Shown here piece by piece: positions 57,467 to 64,000 of a DNA stretch of 64,000 nucleotides (the stretch's first letter is position 1; the number at the start of each line of letters is the position of its first letter). Under the pieces are notes generated by a model, which did no database searches, was not told the origin of the DNA, and saw nothing but the letters and a program-made list of their open reading frames with translations. The translations under genes were made by a program, and so were the position numbers. Location of the stretch: assembly GCF_017883985.1 (NCBI RefSeq), contig NZ_PRDG01000003.1, forward strand, positions 132,991 through 196,990. The letters run 5' to 3'. This stretch comes from Streptococcus oricebi (lineage in GTDB: Bacteria; Bacillota; Bacilli; Lactobacillales; Streptococcaceae).

Positions 57467-58822
57467 ATGCTCCATTTTTTATCGAAACAATCTCCAGCCA
57501 GACGGATTATGCTGAGCTTTGCTGCCGTAATCCTCATCGGCTCACTCCTGCTCGATCTCCCCATGGTCCAGCTGGCTAGCTCCAAAGCGACCTATTTCAA
57601 CCACCTTTTTACTTCGGTTTCTATGGTTTGCGTAACTGGACTCTTCACCACCTCTGTCGCCGATACCTATAACATCTGGGGCCAGCTCATCTGCATGCTC
57701 CTAATTCAGATTGGCGGGCTAGGCCTGATTAGCTTTATCGGACTCTTTTATGTCCAAAACAAGCAGAAATTGAGCTTTTCCAATCGCCAAACCCTACAGG
57801 AAAGTCTCAGTCATGATGAGACCAACTCCATGCGCGACTTTGTCCGAGCCATCTTTTTAATCACCTTTTCAATCGAGGCCTTGGGTGCCTTGATTTTAAG
57901 TTTTCGTTTTGTCCCACTCTTTGGCTGGGGCAAGGGACTCTTTACCTCCCTCTTTCTAGCGGTATCAGCCTTCTGTAATGCCGGATTTGATAATTTTGGC
58001 TCCAACAGTCTCCAGAATTTCCAGACCGACCCCTTGGTTAATTTGACCATTGCCGCTCTTATTATTATGGGGGGGCTGGGCTTCTCGGTCTGGTTTGACC
58101 TCAAGACCAATCTGACCCCTGGCAAGAAACGCTTTCGCTTACGGCTCCATACCAAGATTGTCCTTATCCTAACAGTCGTCATCCTCCTTGCAGGAACCCT
58201 CTTGACCCTCCTGACCGAGTATGGCAACCCAGCAACCATTGGCAAGCTTTCCTTGGGCGATAAGATTTTGACCAGCTTTTTCCAGTCGGTCACCATGCGG
58301 ACAGCTGGCTTTGCTACCATTGATTATACCAAGGCTAGACCGGTCACCCTGCTCCTTTATATCCTGCAGATGTTTCTAGGTGGGGCACCAGGAGGAACAG
58401 CTGGGGGCTTGAAAATCACTACCTTCCTGGTCGTGATTGCCTTTGCTCGGACGGAAATCTTGGGCCTGCCCTATACCAACTTTGCCCATAGGACCATTTC
58501 ACCCAAGACCATCCAAAAGGCCTTTTCGGTCCTGATTGTCTTTACCATGACCTTCTTGGTCGGCCTGACCCTCCTAAGTATGTCAGCCACAGACTCCCAA
58601 CGCTTTATTCACCTGCTCTTTGAGGCCATGTCAGCCCTGGCTACCGTCGGGGTAACAGCCAACCTGACCCCCAGCCTCAATCAAATCAGTCTAAGCATCA
58701 TCATGCTTCTCATGTTTATCGGGCGTATCGGTCCCTTGACCCTCCTGGTCAGCATGGCTGAGCGTAAACCCAATAAAAAAGACAGCATTAAGTTTTCAAA
58801 AGCCAATATCAATGTCGGATAG
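57467..58822 (+). CDS. ktrB: Potassium uptake channel subunit (TrkH/KtrB family)
   Basis: A 451-residue membrane channel. It has the four pore-loop filter regions of the family (SVSMVCVTGLFTT, SAFCNAGFDNFG, SVTMRTAGFATIDY, and EAMSALATVGVTANL), with G residues at the filter. It pairs with the RCK subunit gene 12 bp downstream. Ktr systems are usually controlled by c-di-AMP; no c-di-AMP riboswitch is seen in the short leader. Confidence 0.94.
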   Translation: MLHFLSKQSPARRIMLSFAAVILIGSLLLDLPMVQLASSKATYFNHLFTSVSMVCVTGLFTTSVADTYNIWGQLICMLLIQIGGLGLISFIGLFYVQNKQKLSFSNRQTLQESLSHDETNSMRDFVRAIFLITFSIEALGALILSFRFVPLFGWGKGLFTSLFLAVSAFCNAGFDNFGSNSLQNFQTDPLVNLTIAALIIMGGLGFSVWFDLKTNLTPGKKRFRLRLHTKIVLILTVVILLAGTLLTLLTEYGNPATIGKLSLGDKILTSFFQSVTMRTAGFATIDYTKARPVTLLLYILQMFLGGAPGGTAGGLKITTFLVVIAFARTEILGLPYTNFAHRTISPKTIQKAFSVLIVFTMTFLVGLTLLSMSATDSQRFIHLLFEAMSALATVGVTANLTPSLNQISLSIIMLLMFIGRIGPLTLLVSMAERKPNKKDSIKFSKANINVG

Positions 58823-58834
58823 AAAGGAATTTTC

Positions 58835-59506
58835 ATGGCTAATCGTACTATCGGCGTCCTAGGACTAGGAGTTTTCGGACGCAGCATTATCAACACCCTC
58901 AGTAAATATGATTGCGATATTATCGCTGTTGACGACCATGAGGAAGTCATCAATCACTTTGAACCCCTACTTGCTCGAGGAGTAGTCGGGGACATCACCG
59001 ACCATGACCTCCTGCAAGCAGCAGGAATTGATACCTGTGATACTGTCGTAGTCGCTACCGGAGAAAATCTGGAGTCCAGTGTCCTGGCTGTTATGCACTG
59101 TAAGTCTCTAGGAGTTGAGAAGGTCATTGCCAAGGTAAAAAGCAAGATGACCCGCGAGGTCCTAACCAAAATCGGGGCTGACCGCGTCATCTCGCCCGAG
59201 CGAGAAACTGGAATTTCCCTAGCCAAGCATATCCTGCATCGGGATACGACAGATGTTATCCAACTGGACAAGAATGTTTCCATTATCGAATTTTACCCTC
59301 CCCGCCGCTGGGTGGGGCAAAGTCTGGGTCAACTCCAGCTGCGCCAGCAATACAAACTCAATATCATCGGCTTTAGAAGTCACAAGGACGGGGTCTTGGA
59401 TATTCAGCTCTCGCCCGACCATGTCTTTCGTGAAGATGAGCTCTTGGTTGCAGTCACCGATAGTAAGACCTTCGACCACTTTGAAGATGTGACCAAACAC
59501 CTATAA
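58835..59506 (+). CDS. ktrA: Potassium channel gating subunit (TrkA/KtrA family, RCK)
   Basis: A 223-residue cytosolic ring protein with an N-terminal nucleotide-binding domain (GVLGLGVFGRSI, GxGxxG at 8-13; D30-D31 region) and a C-terminal RCK_C domain (about 140-223), the probable c-di-AMP site. It binds ATP/ADP and opens or closes KtrB. Confidence 0.94.
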   Translation: MANRTIGVLGLGVFGRSIINTLSKYDCDIIAVDDHEEVINHFEPLLARGVVGDITDHDLLQAAGIDTCDTVVVATGENLESSVLAVMHCKSLGVEKVIAKVKSKMTREVLTKIGADRVISPERETGISLAKHILHRDTTDVIQLDKNVSIIEFYPPRRWVGQSLGQLQLRQQYKLNIIGFRSHKDGVLDIQLSPDHVFREDELLVAVTDSKTFDHFEDVTKHL

Positions 59507-59589
59507 TCCATAAAATTTGCCTTTTTATAGCTAGTTGGAGCCTTACTTTCCTTCATCAAGTACCCGCTAGCCAATAAGGTTAAAATAAG

Positions 59590-59643
59590 AAAAACGAACA
59601 AGTCAGGATTCTAATTAAGAGAATACCAAGCTTGTTCGTTTTT
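59590..59643. terminator. Bidirectional terminator between ktrA and the histidine kinase
   Basis: AAAAACGAACAAG and CTTGTTCGTTTTT form a 13-bp stem around a longer loop that holds a further inner pairing (GATTCT/AGAATAC). It has T runs both ways, fitting the convergent genes. Confidence 0.88.
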
Positions 59644-59707
59644 GATAATTACGAAGAGACTTTCCAGCCAATTCTGCTTTTAGATGTGACTGTTTTTTAT
59701 GTAGGGA

Positions 59708-60784
59708 CTAGTCTTTTAAAGGGAGGGCAAATATAACCTTAGCACCTCTATCATCATTTTCCAAAGTTAGTCTTCCTTGATGCTTTTTAGCCACCCGATT
59801 GACAAATGCTAAACCGATTCCAAAATGATTGCTCACTATTTGTCTAGAACTATCTCCTCTATAAAATAATTTTCCAAAATTTTGCAATACATCATCCGAA
59901 AATTCGGATCCATTATTCCAAATAGAAAATAGCAACATTTCATTTTTAATATCCACCTGAAACTTAATTTTGGGATTCAACTTGTTCATATATTCTAACG
60001 CATTGCTTACTATATTCATCAAAGCTCTCACTACCAATTTTGTATTGATTCTTACAAATCTATCTTGAACAGGTTGGAAATCAAAATCAAAACTGGCTTT
60101 CCCTCTAATAATAGGGACAATCTCTTGCTGTACAAGGTCCACTAGGTCATTGACTGGATAAACTTGCCATTCCTTTCTTTCATCATAAAAGGTTTTTGAA
60201 TAATCAATAAGTTGACTAAAATAACTATTTAATTGTTGGCTGGCCTGCTCAATATCGGCCAAGCATTGCTTTTCTTGTTCATTTCTAGAAGTTAATTGAA
60301 GAAACTCTGCATTCCCTTGAATGACTGTGAGAGGTGTTTTTAAATCATGCGCCGCTGCTGATACCTTAAACATTAAGTCTTGTTTTTGCAGTCGCTCTTC
60401 TTCTAGCAAAGTCTTGATTCTTACCTGCATTTTTTCAATGCGCACTCTAGTTTCTATAAATTCAGTTAAAGTCAGCTCCACATCATCAGAATGACTATCT
60501 AGCCACATACTTTTCTTATGGATAACTTCCATTTCCTGTTTTACTACCTGCAATAACTCCCCAATATTTAAAGTGATAATAATTACCAATATAAAGCAAA
60601 TATAGATCCAGGATGAAATATTAAAAAAAATTGAGAAAACATTAAAATTTCGGATATCTGAAGCCCTTACAGACACAGTAGACAAAGGAAAAAAATATAA
60701 AAACAAGAGGCTCAAAAAAAATTGCTTTCCTATTTTTATATAAGTTTCCCTCACTAATCGTTTGAAACTTTTGGTTCTAGCCAT
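59708..60784 (-). CDS. Sensor histidine kinase linked to the ABC exporter
   Basis: A 358-residue kinase with two membrane segments (about 20-38 and 55-75) and a short loop between them. A dimerisation helix is followed by H146 in AAAHDLKTPLTV and the ATPase domain (NIVSNALEY, SIWNNGSEF, GIGLAFVNRVAKKHQG). The short extracellular loop and the ABC neighbours resemble kinases that respond to peptide antibiotics. The ATG at 60784 has GGAGG upstream and lies inside the response regulator gene (31-bp overlap). The coding is AT-rich. Confidence 0.92.
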   Translation of the reverse strand: MARTKSFKRLVRETYIKIGKQFFLSLLFLYFFPLSTVSVRASDIRNFNVFSIFFNISSWIYICFILVIIITLNIGELLQVVKQEMEVIHKKSMWLDSHSDDVELTLTEFIETRVRIEKMQVRIKTLLEEERLQKQDLMFKVSAAAHDLKTPLTVIQGNAEFLQLTSRNEQEKQCLADIEQASQQLNSYFSQLIDYSKTFYDERKEWQVYPVNDLVDLVQQEIVPIIRGKASFDFDFQPVQDRFVRINTKLVVRALMNIVSNALEYMNKLNPKIKFQVDIKNEMLLFSIWNNGSEFSDDVLQNFGKLFYRGDSSRQIVSNHFGIGLAFVNRVAKKHQGRLTLENDDRGAKVIFALPLKD

Positions 60785-61440
60785 TTGTAACCTCCGCCCC
60801 AAATTGTTTTGATTGGAGACACCTTGTAAGGTTTAAATTTTTGACGAATCTGATAGATATATTCCGAGATTGAGCGCCACTGAGCATCAGCAGATTGGGG
60901 GTACAGTAAATCGTAGAGTTCCTCCTTTTTATAGGTCCTATGAGGATGACTTGATAAAATATAAACAATATCAAATTCTCTTTTAGTTAAAGGAATAACT
61001 TCACCATCAATTTTTACTTCCTTACTGTCCCAATCAATTGATATATTTCCCATTTCTATTATTCTATGGGTATTCCGATTTCTCTCCTCTCTACGAATAT
61101 GCATTTTCACTCTCGCTAAGAGTGTCTCCATACTAAAGGGTTTAGTAATGTAATCATCTGCTCCAAGATGGATTCCCTTAATCAAATCCTCATCCATATC
61201 TTTTGCGGTAATAAGTAGTATCGGAGTTTTAATACTGGGACGAATTGCTTCACAAATATCAAATCCACTAACAGGCATCATAACATCTAATAGTATTAAG
61301 TCATAGTCTATAAAGTCACACAAATCAATAGCATCTACTTGGGAACGAATGTCAACTTGATAGTTTGCGGTTTCTAAAACATTTTTAATCAGTCTTAGGA
61401 TACTTAAATCATCGTCAATAACTAAAATTTTGTAAGCCAT
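60754..61440 (-). CDS. OmpR-family response regulator
   Basis: A 228-residue regulator with a receiver domain 1-120 (DDD 9-11 region, phospho-acceptor D52 in LILLDVMMP, K near 102 in YITKPFSME) and a winged-helix DNA-binding domain at about 130-225 (LTKREFDIVYILSSHPHRTY). The ATG at 61440 has GAGGAGGT upstream; an ATG 27 bp earlier is less likely. It overlaps the kinase gene. The likely target is the direct repeat before the ABC operon. Confidence 0.94.
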   Translation of the reverse strand: MAYKILVIDDDLSILRLIKNVLETANYQVDIRSQVDAIDLCDFIDYDLILLDVMMPVSGFDICEAIRPSIKTPILLITAKDMDEDLIKGIHLGADDYITKPFSMETLLARVKMHIRREERNRNTHRIIEMGNISIDWDSKEVKIDGEVIPLTKREFDIVYILSSHPHRTYKKEELYDLLYPQSADAQWRSISEYIYQIRQKFKPYKVSPIKTIWGGGYKWLEPKVSND

Positions 61441-61465
61441 ACCTACCTCCTCTTTACATAGTATC

Positions 61466-61502
61466 ATAAAAAAGAAAAGAAAACAGGCAAGGGCCTATTT
61501 TC
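61466..61502 (-). terminator. Terminator/attenuator between the ABC genes and the two-component genes
   Basis: Minus strand GAAAATAGGC-CCTT-GCCTGTTTTC followed by TTTTCTTTTTT. It lies 2 bp after the second permease stop. Partial read-through could link both groups; a weak promoter TTGCCT-16-TATGAT overlaps it. Confidence 0.8.
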
Positions 61503-61504
61503 TA

Positions 61505-62233
61505 TCATCTTACCGAACGATTGGCCCAAAAATAGTAAGCTGTAATTAGCGTTACAATAGCCCAACCGCCTTGCACAAACAAGCCCCAGCTCATATCTAA
61601 GTAGTGACTTAGAGGCTTTATATAAAATAAATTCATCGCCGCTAGTATCGGAGAATATTTAAAAAAATTACTAAACTGTAATAGCATTTGTCCCAGCCCT
61701 AGTAAAAGGGAAAGACTGATACCCAAGGTCAGTACAATAGACTGACTGATGAAAGTCACACTTGCTACAATAAGAGATAAAGTAAAAATAGAAAAATAAA
61801 CAGGGACTAGCAGCGAAAACAAGTCTAGCAGATAATTATTGAATTCAAACTGATAGGCATAAGTTACAGTTAGTATTGAAAAAAGAGTTAGAGTTAACAA
61901 GACCAGGATATACCATGAAAACAAAATAAAAATTTTCGTCAAGAAGATGCTTAATCTATTAGGTACTGATAATAAACTTGTTCGTAAGGTAGAGCGGGAA
62001 AATTCTTGTCCAATGTATAAAATAGAAGTGACTATAAAACCAACCTGCCCCAAATAAAAGCTTTGTAAGACTTTTGTTGCTATAATATCAAAAGTAACTT
62101 CACCATGGAATGGATTCAAAGATAGGGCTAAAATCGGGACACAAAACAAGGTGCTTAAAATAGTTAATAGAATCCATTTATTATATAAGTATTTTAGATT
62201 CTCACTTTTTATATAGGCTAACATCTTATTCAC
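61505..62233 (-). CDS. ABC exporter permease 2 (bacteriocin-immunity/antibiotic type)
   Basis: A 242-residue membrane protein with six likely membrane segments and the layout of ABC-2 type LanE/LanG or BcrB permeases. It overlaps permease 1 by 8 bp. It contains EFSRSTLRTSLLSVPNRL, a counterpart of EYKRGTIRTSALSVSNRW in permease 1, so the two are paralogues. Confidence 0.85.
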   Translation of the reverse strand: MNKMLAYIKSENLKYLYNKWILLTILSTLFCVPILALSLNPFHGEVTFDIIATKVLQSFYLGQVGFIVTSILYIGQEFSRSTLRTSLLSVPNRLSIFLTKIFILFSWYILVLLTLTLFSILTVTYAYQFEFNNYLLDLFSLLVPVYFSIFTLSLIVASVTFISQSIVLTLGISLSLLLGLGQMLLQFSNFFKYSPILAAMNLFYIKPLSHYLDMSWGLFVQGGWAIVTLITAYYFWANRSVR

Positions 62234-63014
62234 CGCCTCCTATATCATTCTTAACAAAACGAACAAAAGCAATTAAGCCAATTATTCCACACCATGATAG
62301 TAGGATGACAATTGATGCTCCCACTTGCTTGGTTAAGGCAGCGGGAGAAGAAGCAATTAAACCTTGTCCTAAGGCAACAGGTAGATACTTTGCTACAACA
62401 AAATGTGTAGCTAAGAAACTCCCGATATTGTAAACTTGAGGCAGTAAAAACAGCATGGAAACTACTGAATTTTTAAACAATAAGGCTATAAAATACGAAA
62501 GAGTCCCAAGAAATACCCAGGATAAGGTGGCATACAGTATAAAAAGCCAAACATTGGGATTAAAACTATATAAAGGCAACCCTGATTTTCCTAGAGCTAT
62601 ATGTGTCATGACTATCGTTACAAAAATAGACACAAACGACAGAACAACTGTAAATACAAGCCATACCAGAAGTTTGGAGATGAATAGTGTCCAACGATTT
62701 GAAACGGATAAAGCACTTGTCCTAATTGTGCCTCTTTTATATTCTTTAGAACCATGAATCGCTCCAAGAATAATCATGACAAATATCCCAAATAGGGTCA
62801 CATCAAAACCAATATACTCAATAGGAGGAATAGCTTCCGCCAGTTGAGAATTTGTTTCTGGAGTAGCGCTAAGTCCTGTCTCTAAAATCTGTTTACCACC
62901 AACGAAAGCTAAAAAGGATTGGAAGAACACAAGAAATAGCAACACAATATGAGTGGCCCTTTGATAATATAGCTTTAGACATTCAGAATGTAAACTATAA
63001 AGAAATTGCATCAT
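62226..63014 (-). CDS. ABC exporter permease 1 (bacteriocin-immunity/antibiotic type)
   Basis: A 262-residue membrane protein with six likely membrane segments of the ABC-2 class. The cytosolic motif GSKEYKRGTIRTSALSVSNR contacts the ATPase. It starts directly at the ATPase stop. Export of, or protection from, a peptide antibiotic is inferred from the gene set; the substrate is unknown. Confidence 0.86.
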   Translation of the reverse strand: MMQFLYSLHSECLKLYYQRATHIVLLFLVFFQSFLAFVGGKQILETGLSATPETNSQLAEAIPPIEYIGFDVTLFGIFVMIILGAIHGSKEYKRGTIRTSALSVSNRWTLFISKLLVWLVFTVVLSFVSIFVTIVMTHIALGKSGLPLYSFNPNVWLFILYATLSWVFLGTLSYFIALLFKNSVVSMLFLLPQVYNIGSFLATHFVVAKYLPVALGQGLIASSPAALTKQVGASIVILLSWCGIIGLIAFVRFVKNDIGGGE

Positions 63015-63728
63015 TTATTTTCCTCCATCAGTCAGACTAAAGAAGACTTCTTCTAAAGAAGGTAGGTCTTGCATCACTTCTTGTAAGCTACCTGTTTTCA
63101 AAATATTACCTTTATTGATAATAACAACTTCATCAGTCACCGCTTCAACCTCCGTGAGAATATGTGATGAAAGCAATATTGTTTTTCCAAGCCTTGCTTG
63201 CTCTTTTATAAAATTTCTAAACCAGCGAATTCCACTAGGATCCAAACCGTTTGTTGGTTCATCTAAGATTAGAAATTGAGGATCTCCCAACAAGGCTGTT
63301 GCGATTCCCAATCGTTGCCCTTCTCCTAGTGATAAGGTTCCAATTTTTGATTTGGATTTATGCTTAATATCAGTGATTTCAAGAACCTCACTAATTCTCG
63401 AATAGTTAATGCCATTACTAGCTGCCACTATCCTCAAATGCTGGAGTACAGTTCGATCATCAGGTGCCCCAACACCATCAAAAGAGGCACCTACTGTTAG
63501 CAAAGGAAAATGTAGTTCTGTATATTTTCCACCCCCGATCCTCGCCTCTCCTGAGCTCGCTTTATCTAACCCCAATAAGATACGAAGAGTCGAACTCTTT
63601 CCAGCTCCGTTAGGTCCTAAAAAAGCTGTCACCTCCCCAGGCTGAGCAACAAAAGATATATTATGCAATATCTCTTCTTTGCCATGTTTTTTATATAGAT
63701 TAGAAATTTGAATTGTCTTATTTTCCAT
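63015..63728 (-). CDS. ABC exporter ATP-binding subunit
   Basis: A 237-residue ATPase. Walker A is GPNGAGKSS (38-46), the signature is LSLGEGQRLGIATA, Walker B is LILDEPTNGLDPSG, and the H-loop is LSSHIL. The Q-loop glutamine is not in its normal place: the region reads LLTVGASFDGVGAPDDRTV, with F-D where a Q or, in LanF proteins, E is usual. First gene of the operon; AGGAG ribosome binding site. Confidence 0.9.
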   Translation of the reverse strand: MENKTIQISNLYKKHGKEEILHNISFVAQPGEVTAFLGPNGAGKSSTLRILLGLDKASSGEARIGGGKYTELHFPLLTVGASFDGVGAPDDRTVLQHLRIVAASNGINYSRISEVLEITDIKHKSKSKIGTLSLGEGQRLGIATALLGDPQFLILDEPTNGLDPSGIRWFRNFIKEQARLGKTILLSSHILTEVEAVTDEVVIINKGNILKTGSLQEVMQDLPSLEEVFFSLTDGGK

Positions 63729-63773
63729 GATAACTCCTTATATTATTGTTTATTCAGCAAGTCCTACTTTCTC

Positions 63774-63791
63774 GTGCAAAACTTCTTGCAC
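63774..63791. repeat. Hairpin in the leader of the ABC exporter operon
   Basis: GTGCAA-AACTTC-TTGCAC, a perfect 6-bp stem in the 5' leader between the -10 box and the ATPase start codon. No T run follows. Confidence 0.5.
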
Positions 63792-63805
63792 CTCGCTACT
63801 TCTAG

Positions 63806-63852
63806 ATTGTAACAAATAATTTTCGGATAAATTTCAGGGTATCCGATAAATT
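63806..63852 (-). promoter_or_regulatory. Promoter and direct-repeat regulator site of the ABC exporter operon
   Basis: Minus strand: extended -10 TGTTACAAT (TACAAT at 63806-63811) with no good -35. Upstream are two direct repeats AATTTATC(G/C)GA at 63842-63852 and 63823-63833, 19 bp start to start. The near copy covers the -35 position. This is the layout of an OmpR-type activator site. Confidence 0.65.
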
Positions 63853-63974
63853 AGAAACCTTAATCAAAGCCATTCATGTTTACTAAAAAGTATTTCCCAA
63901 ATTATTATTCCCAAACAAAAAGGAGGGGGATTGTTGAAGGCGACGAATAAAACAAGCGAAGGTTGTATCAAAAA

Positions 63975-63993
63975 AACAGTCCAGTGGACTGTT
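63975..63993. repeat. Palindrome, copy 3 of the dispersed family
   Basis: AACAGTCCA and TGGACTGTT around one central base. On the minus strand it is followed by TTTTTTT, so here it could act as a terminator for a minus-strand gene beyond the right edge. Confidence 0.7.
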
Positions 63994-64000
63994 GAAGATA

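Noticed and set aside
63015..63728. Lantibiotic biosynthesis cluster
   Set aside because: Only exporter and two-component genes are present; no precursor peptide, LanB/C/M or processing protease in the window.
63931..64000. Plus-strand frame starting TTG after AGGAGG and open to the window end
   Set aside because: The ribosome binding site spacing is good, but the start is a rare TTG, only about 22 codons are visible, and the frame runs through the dispersed palindromic repeat. More sequence to the right is needed, so I did not call a gene.

Overview
The window looks like chromosomal DNA of a Streptococcus (low-GC Firmicute). Nearly every gene has an obvious streptococcal counterpart. Genus-typical markers include MapZ, GpsB next to a type-B RNase P RNA, StkP/PhpP beside LiaFSR, PBP1a behind RecU, PBP2X and MraY beside FtsL and RsmH, late competence genes comFA/comFC behind a SigX (ComX) box, LuxS, and a HAD-cyclophilin fusion protein. 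I cannot name the species. No tRNA, rRNA, CRISPR array, transposase or prophage was seen.

Layout. 1-2710: 5' part of murC (minus), then about 980 bp without genes, filled by a 114-bp tandem repeat array, hairpins and a palindromic repeat, then a small conserved protein. 2749-7618: SNF2 helicase, cysK and a YigZ/IMPACT protein (minus). 7669-10272: comFA-comFC and hpf (plus). 10416-19574: cvfD, HAD-PPIase, liaR-liaS-liaF, and the operon fmt-rsmB-phpP-stkP (minus), which covers cell-envelope stress signalling and translation start. 19746-25500: priA, rpoZ, gmk, a GNAT protein and rny (minus). 25678-26281: luxS (plus). 26321-31152: an accessory type VII secretion LXG toxin island (minus). 31183-37126: secreted esterase, mapZ, a THUMP methyltransferase, rnpB, gpsB and a YpsA-like protein (minus). 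37154-39965: recU-pbp1a (plus). 40117-51556: pncB-nadE-pepC, a secreted C39-type protein with four repeats, trxB, a DUF4059 protein, an amino-acid ABC importer and cshB (minus). 51618-56391: rsmH-ftsL-pbp2X-mraY plus a small membrane protein (minus). 56454-59506: an XRE regulator with a membrane partner and the Ktr/Trk potassium uptake pair (plus). 59590-63852: an AT-rich ABC exporter with its two-component system (minus). The window ends in a palindromic repeat.

The most unusual region is 26321-31152. It holds one intact LXG module: a DUF3130/TIGR04197 protein, a DUF3958 protein, an LXG toxin with a glycine-zipper, pore-former-like C terminus, a membrane protein that is the likely immunity protein, and a DUF4176 protein. 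Directly downstream lie the wreckage and survivors of a second module: a 34-codon orphan toxin tail with no start, two intact membrane paralogues, a 41-codon membrane-protein remnant and a 37-codon N-terminal DUF4176 remnant. Each block ends in its own terminator. The remnant order repeats that of the intact module, which points to duplication or recombination followed by decay of the toxin and retention of candidate immunity genes. No secretion-machine gene (EssA/B/C, EsaA, YukD) is present here.

A second finding is at 63806-63852. An 11-bp direct repeat with 19-bp periodicity sits over the -35 region of the exporter operon and is a candidate binding site for the linked OmpR-type regulator. 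A third is a perfect consensus promoter with two matching inverted repeats in front of the XRE regulator at 56606.
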